Shown: one piece after another, positions 6,842-14,708 of the stretch
How positions within the stretch are numbered: position 1 is the first letter of the stretch
Layout: each line of letters starts with the position of its first letter
Source: Dehalococcoidia bacterium UBA6808
GTDB lineage: Bacteria; Chloroflexota; Dehalococcoidia; GIF9; UBA5629
DNA: 17,245 nucleotides
Reading direction: 5' to 3'
Assembly: GCA_002452695.1 (NCBI GenBank)
Contig: DKFA01000088.1
Coordinates: 13,363 to 30,607 of the forward strand
The notes under the pieces: generated by a model
The model's database searches: none
What the model saw: the letters and a program-made list of their open reading frames with translations, nothing else
Told to the model about the DNA's origin: nothing
Position numbers and translations under genes: made by a program

Positions 6842-8182
6842 ATGACAAAAAAAGACAGGGCCGAAGCGGCAGAGTACGTTTTGAAAATGGCACGGGAACA
6901 CGACTGCAAATTCGTGAACCTGTGGTTTACGGACATCCTCGGTTTCCTCAAGAGCTTTTCTATTACGATTGAAGAGCTTGAACACGCACTAGAAGACGGT
7001 ATGGGCTTCGACGGCTCATCCATCGAAGGATACGCCCGTATCGATGAAAGCGATATGATCGCCATGCCGGATCCCGATTCTTTTCAGCTTTTACCCTGGA
7101 GACCCAAGGAGCAGTCAGTCGGCAGGATGTTCTGCGATATTTACAAGCCGGGCGGCCAGGCATTCGAAGGCGACCCGCGCTACATACTGAAAAAAAACCT
7201 CAAGCGGGCGGCTGACCTCGGTTACACCTTCTACGTCGGTCCCGAGCTGGAGTACTTCTACTTCAAAAATAACAAATCGACCGAGATACTGGACTCCGGC
7301 GGCTACTTCGACCTGGTGCCGCTGGATATGGCTGTCGACCTGAGGCGCCAGACGGTACTCGCCCTGGAACAGATGGGCGTGGGTGTAGAATATTCCCACC
7401 ACGAGGTAGCCCCCAGTCAGCACGAGATCGACATGCGCTACACTGATGCGCTGACCATGGCCGATAACGTTATGACCTACAGACTGGCTGTCAAACAGGT
7501 AGCCATGGAGAACGGTGTCTATGCCACCTTCATGCCCAAGCCTATATTCGGCGAGAACGGCAGCGGCATGCATGTTCATCAGTCATTGTTCAAGGGCGAG
7601 CGCAACGCCTTCTTCGACAAAAGCGACAAGTTTCACCTATCGAAAATTGCCAGAAACTACATCGCTGGCCTGCTTAAATATGCCCCCGAGATAACAGCCG
7701 TCACCAGCCAGTGGGTCAACTCCTACAAGAGGCTGGTACCCGGGTACGAGGCGCCGGTCTACGTTTCCTGGGCCTTGCGTAACCGCGCCGACCTGATACG
7801 CGTGCCTGAATATAAACCGGGCAGGGAAACCGCTACCCGCATCGAGTACAGGTCGCCGGACCCGGCCTGCAATCCCTACCTCGTATTCAGTGTAATGCTG
7901 GCAGCCGGGCTGGAAGGCATCGAAAAAGAGATGGAACCGCCCGATCCGGTCGAGGAAAACGTCTACGAGTTCAGTGAAGAACAAAGGAAGCGCCGCGGCA
8001 TCAAGACCCTGCCCTCCAGCCTGGAAGAGGCCATTGCCCTGACTGAGAAGAGCGCACTGGTTAAAAAAGCCCTGGGCGACCACCTGTTCCATGCTTTCAT
8101 CAAGAATAAGAAGGTTGAATACGACCAGTATCGAATCCAGATTACTGAGTGGGAAATCAAGAAGTATCTCCCGGTGCTATAA
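6842..8182 (+). CDS. glnA: Glutamine synthetase type I, GSI-alpha-like paralogue
   Basis: A second class I glutamine synthetase of 446 residues. Motifs in order: GFDGSSIEGYARIDESD (55-71), the metal-binding GPELEYFYF, HHEVAPSQHEID, KPIFGENGSGMHVHQS, NSYKRLVPGYEAP and RIEYRSPD. The length, the SIEGYAR segment and the lack of the adenylylation insert place it with GSI-alpha. Arg66 sits where the Bacillus enzyme has Arg62, a residue involved in glutamine feedback inhibition. An upstream ATG at 6824 is in frame, but GGAGG at 6833-6837 lies 4 bp before the ATG at 6842, so the later start is chosen. It could be biosynthetic or a gamma-glutamyl-amine ligase-like relative; the full set of catalytic motifs favours true glutamine synthetase. 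Confidence 0.92.
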   Translation: MTKKDRAEAAEYVLKMAREHDCKFVNLWFTDILGFLKSFSITIEELEHALEDGMGFDGSSIEGYARIDESDMIAMPDPDSFQLLPWRPKEQSVGRMFCDIYKPGGQAFEGDPRYILKKNLKRAADLGYTFYVGPELEYFYFKNNKSTEILDSGGYFDLVPLDMAVDLRRQTVLALEQMGVGVEYSHHEVAPSQHEIDMRYTDALTMADNVMTYRLAVKQVAMENGVYATFMPKPIFGENGSGMHVHQSLFKGERNAFFDKSDKFHLSKIARNYIAGLLKYAPEITAVTSQWVNSYKRLVPGYEAPVYVSWALRNRADLIRVPEYKPGRETATRIEYRSPDPACNPYLVFSVMLAAGLEGIEKEMEPPDPVEENVYEFSEEQRKRRGIKTLPSSLEEAIALTEKSALVKKALGDHLFHAFIKNKKVEYDQYRIQITEWEIKKYLPVL

Positions 8183-8259
8183 ACTTCTGACAGTTTGAAC
8201 AACACGGATTGCGCGGTCGCGATGGCATCGGAACGGCGTGTAATATTGCATTGTCCGCT

Positions 8260-8859
8260 ATGAAAGTTGGTTTACTTGCCCTGCAAGGGGCTTTCCTCGA
8301 ACACAGATTGATGTTTGAAAGTATCGGCCTGACGGCGGTCGAAGTCCGACTGCCGACGCAGCTTGCTGATATCGACGGTCTGGTTATACCCGGCGGAGAA
8401 AGCACGACCATGATGAAGCTGATGGACAGCTATGATCTGGTGACCGCTATCAGGGACCTGTCAGGCCGCGGAATACCGATCTGGGGAACATGTGCGGGCA
8501 TGATCTGCCTGGCTTCACAGGCGCACAATCCCGACTCCTCTGTCATGCAGACGCTGGCGTTGATGGATATAGTGGTCAGGCGCAATGCCTTCGGCCGTCA
8601 GGTTGACAGCTTCGAGACGCCCCTGCATATCAACGGACTCCCCGGCGGTCCCTTCCCCGGCGTATTCATCCGAGCGCCCTTCATCGAAAAAACGGGCAGC
8701 GGTGTGGATGTGTTATGCCGGTTGGATAACGGAACGATCGTGGCCGCCCGCCAGGACAATCTGCTCGTAACGTCCTTTCATCCCGAGTTGACCGCCGACG
8801 TCAGGCTCCACAGCTACTTCGTCTCCATAATAAAAATCGCCACCCGTCGATCAGCCTGA
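8260..8859 (+). CDS. pdxT: Pyridoxal 5'-phosphate synthase glutaminase subunit PdxT
   Basis: PdxT hydrolyses glutamine and feeds ammonia to PdxS for direct synthesis of pyridoxal phosphate. The start MKVGLLALQGAFLEH is the standard family beginning and sets the ATG at 8260; a longer frame from TTG 8209 would only add unrelated residues. Visible features are PGGEST (44-49), the nucleophile Cys78 in WGTCAGM, and the His174/Glu176 pair in SFHPELT. At 199 residues it is normal. No Shine-Dalgarno precedes it. A TAATAT at 8241-8246 could be a -10 giving a very short leader, but no -35 supports this. No pdxS gene is adjacent. It depends on glutamine, which links it loosely to the preceding synthetase genes. 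Confidence 0.95.
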   Translation: MKVGLLALQGAFLEHRLMFESIGLTAVEVRLPTQLADIDGLVIPGGESTTMMKLMDSYDLVTAIRDLSGRGIPIWGTCAGMICLASQAHNPDSSVMQTLALMDIVVRRNAFGRQVDSFETPLHINGLPGGPFPGVFIRAPFIEKTGSGVDVLCRLDNGTIVAARQDNLLVTSFHPELTADVRLHSYFVSIIKIATRRSA

Positions 8860-8911
8860 ATCTGTCTTTCTCCACCGGGCGCAACCTCTATGGATGGCAA
8901 CCCTTACCTGC

Positions 8912-10093
8912 TTATTTACTTGCTGCCTGCCCGGCGATCTCCTTATCGAGGTAATCTACAGCCCATTCGACCAGCTCATCGTCCTTCAACTCCGAGGGCA
9001 GATCGGGTTTCAATCCGGCGCCGCTGATCTGTTGCCCGTTTGGGGTATAGTAATGGGCAGTGGTAATCTTGATGGCTCCACCGTCATTCATCCTTACAAT
9101 GTTTTGCACGCTGGCCTTGCCGAATGTGTTACTGCCTGCCAACTTGGCCCGCTGGTTGTCCTGCAGGGCGCCTGCCACGATCTCGCTGGCGCTTGCGCTG
9201 CCCTCATTGACCAGTACGATCAAAGGTATATCAGCAGCCATACCACCCGGCCTGACCTTATGCACCTGCTCGTTGCCGTCTTTATCGACGACCTTAACCA
9301 CAATTCCACGGGTTAAAAACTGGCTGGCAACATCAACAGCCTGATCAAGAATGCCACCCGGATTATTGCGCAGGTCGAGTATCACACCTTTGGCGCCGTT
9401 GTTGAAGGCCTTCTGCAAGGCCATTTTGAAATCGCTGATCGTCGGCAGGATGAACTGCTGTATCTTGATCACAGCCACATCGCCCTTCATTTCCGATGTC
9501 ACGGAATCGACATGTATCTCACGCCTCTCCACTGAAATCTCCAGCAGTTCGGAGGCGCCCTCCCGTGCAATTTCCAGTTTGACTTTGGTGCCGGCCTTGC
9601 CGCGGATGCGCATGGAAGCATCATCCGAATTCATCGTTTCGGTTGATTCGCCGTCGATTTTCACAATAATGTCGCCTGCCTTCAGGCCGGCTTCCTCAGC
9701 CGGGGATCCCTCCATAGGAGCAATGATCACAATGTTCTTGTCCTTTTTGCCGATATATGCGCCGATACCCTGGTATACGCCGGTCAATTCAACCATAGTC
9801 GATTGATACGATTGGGGAGTATAGTACTCGGTGTAGGGGTCGCCGGTCGCCTCCACCATGCCTCTGATGGCGCCCTGCGCCATCTTGAGCGGATCGAGCT
9901 TGCTCCTGTCTACGAAGTTCTTTTGCAGTAACTGCCAGGCCTCTCCCAGCATAAGAAATTCCGAGGGCAGACCCTGGGTATTCTTCTTGTCGGCCTCAGA
10001 AGGGATATATCTGGTATCGCATCCGGCCGCCGGCGCTGCTATCAGGAACAACGCAACCGCCAGCACAATATTCAAGGCAATTCTTTTTTTCAT
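8912..10093 (-). CDS. S41-family carboxyl-terminal processing protease, predicted lipoprotein
   Basis: A CtpA/Prc-type serine protease on the outer face of the membrane. From the ATG at 10093 the chain has 393 residues: a signal peptide with KKR and a hydrophobic core, then a lipobox ending in Cys25 (APAAGC), which predicts lipid anchoring. A PDZ domain spans about 105-185 (GAYIGKK, then GSPAEEAGLKAGDII), and the protease core follows. The catalytic Ser301 (EGSASASEI), Lys326 (TFGKASVQ) and Gln330 have the spacing of the Bacillus CtpB triad. An in-frame GTG at 10114 would add seven residues but has no ribosome site. It converges on pdxT with 52 bp between stops and no clear terminator. Physiological substrates cannot be told from sequence. 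Confidence 0.94.
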   Translation of the reverse strand: MKKRIALNIVLAVALFLIAAPAAGCDTRYIPSEADKKNTQGLPSEFLMLGEAWQLLQKNFVDRSKLDPLKMAQGAIRGMVEATGDPYTEYYTPQSYQSTMVELTGVYQGIGAYIGKKDKNIVIIAPMEGSPAEEAGLKAGDIIVKIDGESTETMNSDDASMRIRGKAGTKVKLEIAREGASELLEISVERREIHVDSVTSEMKGDVAVIKIQQFILPTISDFKMALQKAFNNGAKGVILDLRNNPGGILDQAVDVASQFLTRGIVVKVVDKDGNEQVHKVRPGGMAADIPLIVLVNEGSASASEIVAGALQDNQRAKLAGSNTFGKASVQNIVRMNDGGAIKITTAHYYTPNGQQISGAGLKPDLPSELKDDELVEWAVDYLDKEIAGQAASK

Positions 10094-10160
10094 AGTAGTT
10101 CTATCATTCTCCACGGCAAACTTAGTTGCATTACCTGATCCCCGCCGCAGGGGCTATTGA

Positions 10161-10166
10161 ATTATA
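10161..10166 (-). promoter_or_regulatory. -10 element for the S41 protease gene
   Basis: A consensus TATAAT reads on the minus strand here, about 70 bp before the protease ATG, without a convincing -35. The expected leader contains a small CCCC/GGGG hairpin near 10138-10153. Confidence 0.5.
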
Positions 10167-10207
10167 GCGCAGTTCCTGCCCAATAACGAACCCGAGTCAT
10201 TATTTCC

Positions 10208-10268
10208 GGCGGTATATAAACCGATTAAATTTACGAAAGGGAGAGGCCTGTAACCGCCCTTTTTAATC
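10208..10268. other. Interleaved inverted repeats downstream of rnpB
   Basis: GGCGGT (10208-10213) pairs with ACCGCC (10253-10258), and GATTAAA (10223-10229) with TTTAATC (10262-10268), in the interleaved order A-B-A'-B'. A further pair is CCTGTA (10248-10253) with TACAGG (10282-10287). The segment lies between rnpB and the protease promoter and holds no gene. It might be a 3' structure of the rnpB transcript. Confidence 0.3.
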
Positions 10269-10292
10269 ATCCGCAGCGAACTACAGGTAATA

Positions 10293-10647
10293 CCAAGCAG
10301 GCCTATAAGCCGAATTCTGTACCCCGCTTTCACGGGGCGGTAGCCATCCATCTTGCCCCGATGTTGCCATCGGGGTCATGCGACCAACCCGGGGACGGTC
10401 CAGGCATACCATTTCCCCCTATTAGGTCTTGCTCCGGGTGGGGTTTGCACGGCCGGAAGGTCACCCTTCCGCCGGTGAGCTCTTACCTCACCATTTCACC
10501 CTTGCTCCTCTCGCGAGGGGCGGTATGTTTCTGTTGCACTTTCCGTAGGGTCACCCCTCCTGGGCGTTACCCAGCACCCTGCCTGGCGGAGTTCGGACTT
10601 TCCTCTCCGGTGTGAAAACATCGGAGCGGCTACCCGGCCTGCTTGGC
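10293..10647 (-). ncRNA. rnpB: RNase P RNA, bacterial class A
   Basis: The catalytic RNA that matures the 5' ends of tRNAs. On the minus strand the universal core segments occur in order: GAGGAAAGTCCGAACTCC (10605 down to 10588), an ACAGAAACATACCGCC block, GGTAAGAGCTCACCGG, GATGGATGGCTACC, and the 3' signature ACAGAATTCGGCTTATAGGC (10320 down to 10301). The terminal P1 helix is perfect over 11 bp (10293-10303 with 10636-10646), which fixes both ends to within a few bases and gives about 355 nt. GGTTGGTCGCATGACC and flanking helices fit the type A architecture. The gene sits 41 bp after the zinc-ribbon gene and has its own promoter. Exact mature ends are estimates. Confidence 0.95.
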
Positions 10648-10653
10648 GAGCTA

Positions 10654-10683
10654 ACTGTACATCTTGTCCGGGGAAAAGGTCAA
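10654..10683 (-). promoter_or_regulatory. rnpB promoter
   Basis: On the minus strand TTGACC (10683-10678) is followed after 18 bp by TACAGT (10659-10654). The predicted start, about 7 nt further on, falls at about 10647, agreeing with the 5' end set independently by the P1 helix. Confidence 0.7.
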
Positions 10684-10688
10684 ATATA

Positions 10689-11384
10689 TCAGCTTAGATA
10701 AAGGATACGGCCGCAATTGCTGCATTGTACAATGGAACTGCCGCGCACCCTCTGCAGCTCGCTGACCGACAGGAAGCAACGGCAGCCCATGCACCTGCCC
10801 TGCTCCACCCTGACCACCGCCTGGCCGCGGCGTGACTTGATACCCTCATATAAAGACAGCGTTGCCCCATCGATCTCCTTCAATAACTCTTTGCGCTTCG
10901 CATCCAGCCCTACCGTCTGCCCATTCACCTCATCCGCCTTCTGCCGCAGCGCCGCCTTTTCCTCGTCCCAGGTCTGCCGGGCTTCATCAAAGACCTGCTT
11001 GAGCCTGGCTGTCCTGTTCTTGCCTGACTCGATCCGCTCCATCATATCCAGCAGAGAATCGTCCATCTTGCTTAATCTGTTGCGCAGCAAACCGGCCTCC
11101 TGCTCATAGCCCATCAGCTCCTTAGGGTTTTTGATCTTGCCTCCATAGAGCTTGTTCTCCAACTCCTTGATGTTCTTGCGCAGCTCTTCAGCCTCTGCAT
11201 CCAGGTCTTTATACTGCTTTTCCAAATCGGCCAGCAGCTGCCGCGCGGTTTCAAAAGTCGATCTGGCCTGTTCGAAGGTATCGTTATGCTCAATTTTCTG
11301 TCTGATTTCATCGAGCTGCTTGCGGGCCGAAAGCATAGACGCTTCTACTTGCTGCAATTCAAATAGGCGTTTTACCATGCTCAT
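10689..11384 (-). CDS. Coiled-coil protein with C-terminal C4 zinc ribbon (PF02591-type)
   Basis: A 231-residue protein of unknown precise role, of the CT398/C4-type zinc ribbon family. Residues about 8-185 are charged and heptad-like, interrupted near 79-91 by LYGGKIKNPKEL, the hairpin turn typical of the family. The tail carries Cys198-x2-Cys201 and Cys221-x2-Cys224, a zinc ribbon. These proteins are thought to act as nucleic-acid or protein-binding adaptors. Possible starts are TTG 11393, ATG 11384 and ATG 11378; none has a good ribosome site, and 11384 is chosen because MSMVKRLFELQQ resembles family N-termini. It follows the MBL gene by about 50 bp on the same strand and is probably co-transcribed with it. 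Confidence 0.86.
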   Translation of the reverse strand: MSMVKRLFELQQVEASMLSARKQLDEIRQKIEHNDTFEQARSTFETARQLLADLEKQYKDLDAEAEELRKNIKELENKLYGGKIKNPKELMGYEQEAGLLRNRLSKMDDSLLDMMERIESGKNRTARLKQVFDEARQTWDEEKAALRQKADEVNGQTVGLDAKRKELLKEIDGATLSLYEGIKSRRGQAVVRVEQGRCMGCRCFLSVSELQRVRGSSIVQCSNCGRILYLS

Positions 11385-11433
11385 AGCTGGCAATTCTACG
11401 TCAGCTAAAGATCGAAGTCAATGGCTGCCCCGG

Positions 11434-12072
11434 CTAATGGGAGTAATCGAGCAGCACGATCTGTGTGCTGGCCGGTATATTGGTACGGGTTACCACCAGT
11501 TTAGGCTGCACGGCCAGGTCCTTGAGGCCCATTTCCTTGAGGAACTTATCAGGAAAATCGATCTCGCTTTTCTCTGCAGCCGTCTTGTAGCACATGGGAA
11601 TGGCGAAACCCGGGTTCAGGTTACGTACCAGGTCGGCCGCTGCCGAAGCTGCCAGGGCCGGGTTGCCTCCCACCGGGATGAACAGCACATTGATATTGCC
11701 CAGCTCTCCGGTCACCTCGGGTGACAGCGGGTGCCCCAGGTCTCCCAGGTGGCAGAGCGTGACGCCTTCCATCTCTATGACATAGATGGTGTTCTTGCCG
11801 CTTTTCTTGCCCTGCTCAGAGTCATGGTAGGAAGGCAGGCCGGTGACATAAACATCCTTGACCTCGTATTCGCCGGGTCCCTTGATGACCTTGTAGCCTT
11901 CCTGCATTGCCTCCAGGTAGGCGTGGCCGGGATGGTCATGACTGATCGTGACCAGGTCAGCCTGTACCTTCGACAACGTATAACCGGTATCCGGTGAGCA
12001 AGGGTCGGTCACTAAGACGACCTCTTTGCCTTTGATTCGGAAACAGGAATGTCCCAACCAAGTGATTTCCAT
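11434..12072 (-). CDS. Metallo-beta-lactamase-fold hydrolase, UlaG-like (altered metal site)
   Basis: A 212-residue MBL-fold protein of the Lactamase_B_3/COG2220 group. Visible are MEITWLGHSCF, TDPCSPDTG, SHDHPGH (44-50), a His83 in LPSYHD, GDLGH (110-114), and NVLFIPVGG, which is strong for the group. Two expected metal ligands differ: the Asp of HxHxDH is Gly49, and the His of the usual P-M-H-Y near the end is Cys161 (PMCYKT). The substrate is unknown, and the altered site could mean a changed metal centre or a non-hydrolytic role. AGAGGT lies about 9 bp before the ATG at 12072. Its promoter is back to back with that of tsaD. Confidence 0.85.
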   Translation of the reverse strand: MEITWLGHSCFRIKGKEVVLVTDPCSPDTGYTLSKVQADLVTISHDHPGHAYLEAMQEGYKVIKGPGEYEVKDVYVTGLPSYHDSEQGKKSGKNTIYVIEMEGVTLCHLGDLGHPLSPEVTGELGNINVLFIPVGGNPALAASAAADLVRNLNPGFAIPMCYKTAAEKSEIDFPDKFLKEMGLKDLAVQPKLVVTRTNIPASTQIVLLDYSH

Positions 12073-12089
12073 AATAAATGACCTCTCTT

Positions 12090-12110
12090 TTCCCGTATCT
12101 GGTACGGGAA
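12090..12110. promoter_or_regulatory. Perfect 8-bp inverted repeat at the MBL gene start site
   Basis: TTCCCGTA (12090-12097) and TACGGGAA (12103-12110) flank 5 bp. The repeat covers the predicted transcription start of the minus-strand MBL gene and lies just before its ribosome site. It may be an operator or a leader hairpin. Confidence 0.55.
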
Positions 12111-12114
12111 TCTA

Positions 12115-12143
12115 ATTTTAGCAACCCCCATGGAAAACAGCAA
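12115..12143 (-). promoter_or_regulatory. Promoter of the MBL-fold gene
   Basis: Minus strand: TTGCTG (12143-12138), a 17-bp spacer, then TAAAAT (12120-12115), which matches five of six -10 positions. The expected start is near 12108. Confidence 0.55.
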
Positions 12144-12171
12144 TCACAGGCCCGGCATTTGGTGCTATAAT
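12143..12171 (+). promoter_or_regulatory. Extended -10 promoter of tsaD, predicted leaderless
   Basis: TGCTATAAT (12163-12171) is a consensus extended -10; ATCACA at 12143-12148 is a fair -35 at 17 bp. The ATG at 12181 is only 9 nt beyond the -10, so transcription should begin at or within about 3 nt of the start codon. Confidence 0.65.
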
Positions 12172-12180
12172 TCCCAGGTT

Positions 12181-13167
12181 ATGCTGATACTGGCTATCGA
12201 GACATCCTGCGATGAAACATCGGCTGCGGTGGTCAAAGACGGCCGGCAGATCGTATCGAACGTGATCGCCTCGCAGGTTGATATTCATGCCCGCTACGGC
12301 GGGATCGTGCCCGAGGTCGCCTCGCGCCAGCATATGCTGACCATGGCGCCGGTCGCCGGGCGCGCTCTGGCAGATGCCCGGCTTACCCTCAAGGATATAG
12401 ACGCTGTCGCCGTCACCCACGGCCCCGGCCTGGCCGGCTCGTTGATTGTAGGCGTAAATTTCGCCAAGTCTCTGGCGCTGGCCAATCGCCTGCCGCTGAT
12501 CGGCATCAATCATATAGAGGGGCATATCTACGCTAACTGGCTGGGGCACCAGCCCGAGTTGCCCTGCCTCTGTCTGATCGTATCCGGCGGGCACAGCGAC
12601 CTGATCCTGATGGAGGACCACGGCAGCTTCCGCAAGCTGGGCAACACGCGTGACGATGCCGCCGGGGAGGCATTCGATAAAGGGGCCAGAATCCTCGGCC
12701 TGCCCTATCCGGGAGGGCCTGCCATCGAGGCTGCCACCAAAGGGATCACAACCTCGCTGACATTGCCGCGGGCCTGGCTCAAGGACAGCGACGACTTCAG
12801 CTTCAGCGGGGTCAAGACCGCCCTTCTGCACATGGTGGAGGAGAAAAAAGACATAGACGACGGCTGGGTCAAAGAGGCTGCGGCCGCCTTCCAGGACTCC
12901 ATCATCGACGTGCTGGTAACCAAGACCATCCAGGTTGCCCGCAGGCTGGGTGTGAAACAGATACTGCTGGCCGGCGGCGTGGCCGCCAACAGCGCCCTGC
13001 GCAGCCGCTTCCTCGCTGATTCGCCCCTGCCAATCCTGATACCTGCCCCCATCCTGTGCACCGACAACGCTGCCATGGTCGGGGCCTGCGCCTACTACCA
13101 CCTTATGTCGGGGCATATAGATAATGATCGCCTCGATGTAATTCCCAGTCTGGCCTTCGCCTCGTAG
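12181..13167 (+). CDS. tsaD: tRNA N6-adenosine threonylcarbamoyltransferase TsaD
   Basis: TsaD transfers the threonylcarbamoyl group to A37 of ANN-reading tRNAs, together with TsaB and TsaE. The ASKHA-fold chain starts [18 protein letters not shown], which fixes the start at 12181, not the in-frame ATG at 12130. The metal ligands His111 and His115 ([10 protein letters not shown]) and Asp295 (CTDNAAM) are present, with [10 protein letters not shown] (79-88), SGGHSDL (135-141), [10 protein letters not shown] and the [10 protein letters not shown] segment. At 328 residues it is standard. No Shine-Dalgarno precedes the ATG; the strong extended -10 a few bases upstream suggests a leaderless mRNA. 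Its last 65 bp overlap the 3' end of the convergent DUF2851 gene. Neighbouring genes do not include tsaB or tsaE. Confidence 0.96.
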   Translation: MLILAIETSCDETSAAVVKDGRQIVSNVIASQVDIHARYGGIVPEVASRQHMLTMAPVAGRALADARLTLKDIDAVAVTHGPGLAGSLIVGVNFAKSLALANRLPLIGINHIEGHIYANWLGHQPELPCLCLIVSGGHSDLILMEDHGSFRKLGNTRDDAAGEAFDKGARILGLPYPGGPAIEAATKGITTSLTLPRAWLKDSDDFSFSGVKTALLHMVEEKKDIDDGWVKEAAAAFQDSIIDVLVTKTIQVARRLGVKQILLAGGVAANSALRSRFLADSPLPILIPAPILCTDNAAMVGACAYYHLMSGHIDNDRLDVIPSLAFAS

Positions 13168-14434
13168 ACAGCGGGCACCTACCGCATTCCCGCGTCCGGC
13201 AATATGACTGGAAGATGTGCAACAATCCCTGCTGCCTCAATGCCTTGCCCTGTTGAACTCCGCCGGGCGTCAAGAGCGACTGCATGAACCGAGTGATCTC
13301 ATTTTGCGCCAGGGCCGGATAGCTGTGGCAAAGGATGCCGACCTTCTCCGCCAGCAGTCTGTCGCCCTTTCCCTGCGCATAAGCCAGGAAGAAGGGAATT
13401 ATGCAATTGACCACGATCTCGCCCGCCCGTCCCCGGCCCAGCAGCGACAGCGGCCGCTGCAGCGGCCTGCCGAAATCATAATGTCCGGCCCAGTAACCCT
13501 TCTCACCCACCATCAGCCAGGCTTCCAGGCGGGAGGCCAGACGTCTGCTCTCTGTATCGGCAATCAGGTCACTGATTCTGTGCAGGTCTATGACATCCTG
13601 CTGTTCCATCAGGGCGCACAAGGCCGCCACTCTGCGCAACGGGCTGTTGGCCGGCCTGATCGAGTAAAAACACCACTCGGACCTCTGCATGGTTTCTCCC
13701 CGGTAACCGTATAGTTCCCACTTTTGTTGAGCCGCTGCAGCCACGGCGTCAAACCGGTCCGCCAATGCGGATTGGGATGGCAGCAGGCCGGCGGTCCCCA
13801 TAGCTGCTGCCAACTTAAATGCCGGCTCCCGGTCATGCATTTCCTGCCACCAGTTGAAAGGCAACAGACCGGCCAGCCTGGCCATGGGGATCTTGTTGCG
13901 GGAATATCCAAGCGCGCGGCAGATACCCAGGTAAAGCGCCTGCCGCGGACCCACAGAGCAGATCAGCCCGGCGAATTCCTCCGCCTTAATGGACAGCCTT
14001 TCCATGCCACAGCGGTTAATAATGGTTTCGATCTCTACTGTAGAGCGGAGACCAAGCTGCGGGCAGCCCTGTCTGTAAAAAGAGAACTGGCCCGGGGCGG
14101 CGCTGAGTATCACCGTAGGCACATGGCTGCCTCCCGGCAGCAGGGCCGGCAGTCCGCCCCTATTCCACATCGCCACATGCAATATTACATTTATATATTG
14201 GGGATTGCGGTCATGGCCATGCCTCTTCCAGAGGTCGGATCCGACGTGTATCTCCACATCGCCGCAATATTTAATGCCTCCGATCTTTAAAACGGCGTCA
14301 CGGAAATCGCAGCCCGCCCCCACAACCGGCCTGCCGCCATATACTACCTCGACCTCGTTGCCCTGCTCATCCCGCAGCCACTTGAACCTTCCTTCCTGCC
14401 AGATTCGCGCTACATCTTTCTCGCAGATATTCAC
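13103..14434 (-). CDS. DUF2851 family protein, function unknown
   Basis: A 443-residue protein recognised by the DUF2851 core: [12 protein letters not shown] (42-53), [18 protein letters not shown] (58-75) and [11 protein letters not shown]. The conserved Asp43, Asp46, Glu61 and His63 look like a possible metal or catalytic cluster, but no activity should be assumed. Near the end are Cys412, Cys417 and Cys420 ([11 protein letters not shown]), perhaps a metal site. The start is GTG at 14434; an in-frame stop lies shortly upstream, so a longer form is excluded. There is no ribosome site, and a GATAAT 7 nt upstream predicts a leaderless message. The last 20 codons overlap tsaD on the other strand. 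A small XRE regulator lies 52 bp upstream on the same strand. Confidence 0.85.
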   Translation of the reverse strand: MNICEKDVARIWQEGRFKWLRDEQGNEVEVVYGGRPVVGAGCDFRDAVLKIGGIKYCGDVEIHVGSDLWKRHGHDRNPQYINVILHVAMWNRGGLPALLPGGSHVPTVILSAAPGQFSFYRQGCPQLGLRSTVEIETIINRCGMERLSIKAEEFAGLICSVGPRQALYLGICRALGYSRNKIPMARLAGLLPFNWWQEMHDREPAFKLAAAMGTAGLLPSQSALADRFDAVAAAAQQKWELYGYRGETMQRSEWCFYSIRPANSPLRRVAALCALMEQQDVIDLHRISDLIADTESRRLASRLEAWLMVGEKGYWAGHYDFGRPLQRPLSLLGRGRAGEIVVNCIIPFFLAYAQGKGDRLLAEKVGILCHSYPALAQNEITRFMQSLLTPGGVQQGKALRQQGLLHIFQSYCRTRECGRCPLSTRRRPDWELHRGDHYLYAPT

Positions 14435-14441
14435 TTTATGT

Positions 14442-14471
14442 ATTATCCGTTAACGTGTATTCTCAACACAA
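14442..14471 (-). promoter_or_regulatory. DUF2851 gene promoter with embedded operator motif
   Basis: Minus strand: TTGTGT (14471-14466), 18 bp, GATAAT (14447-14442), then 7 nt to the GTG. The 11-bp motif TATCCGTTAAC (plus strand, 14444-14454), centred on GTTAAC, overlaps the -10 and the end of the spacer. The same 11 bp recur in inverted orientation before the XRE gene. Confidence 0.55.
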
Positions 14472-14486
14472 AAAATAATAATCTGT

Positions 14487-14702
14487 TCAAGCTTTGTACC
14501 TGAATCCGCTGCGGTCGGCCACGATTGACAGCAGCTTGCCCGAGGCGCCCCGCGGCACATATTCACCCTTCTCCCACTCGCTGATGGTCTGCTGGCGTGT
14601 GCCCAACTCCTCCGCCAGGGCAGCCTGGGTCAAGTTAAGGTGAGAGCGTAACGCTCTGATGCTGCGCGCGTCCCATTGAATTCCCGCGCTTTTCTTGCCC
14701 AT
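14487..14702 (-). CDS. Small XRE-family helix-turn-helix regulator
   Basis: A 71-residue protein that is nearly all one Cro/C1-type DNA-binding domain: IRALRSHLNLTQAALAEELG, then RQQTISEWEKGEYVPRG, with the turn at about residues 25-45. It lacks any sensor domain. The ATG at 14702 has no ribosome site; a TAAAAT 6 nt upstream predicts a leaderless transcript. Downstream on the same strand, after 52 bp, is the DUF2851 gene. A shared 11-bp motif lies in both promoters, so it probably represses itself and DUF2851. The family is certain; the regulon is inference. Confidence 0.88.
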   Translation of the reverse strand: MGKKSAGIQWDARSIRALRSHLNLTQAALAEELGTRQQTISEWEKGEYVPRGASGKLLSIVADRSGFRYKA

Positions 14703-14708
14703 GTAACT

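Noticed and set aside
8241..8246. TAATAT as a -10 for a leaderless pdxT
   Set aside because: No -35 or correctly spaced extended -10 supports it, and the leader would still be several bases long.
8209..8259. Longer pdxT start at TTG 8209
   Set aside because: The added residues have no counterpart in PdxT, whose N-terminus matches exactly from 8260.
10361..10615. An open frame on the plus strand across rnpB
   Set aside because: The stretch is fully explained by conserved RNase P RNA segments on the minus strand.
12130..12180. Longer tsaD start at the ATG at 12130
   Set aside because: It would translate through the promoter's TATAAT, and the family N-terminus begins at 12181.
12118..13116. 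A 332-codon open frame antisense to tsaD
   Set aside because: The tsaD motifs on the plus strand are complete; the antisense product is low-complexity with no recognisable domain.
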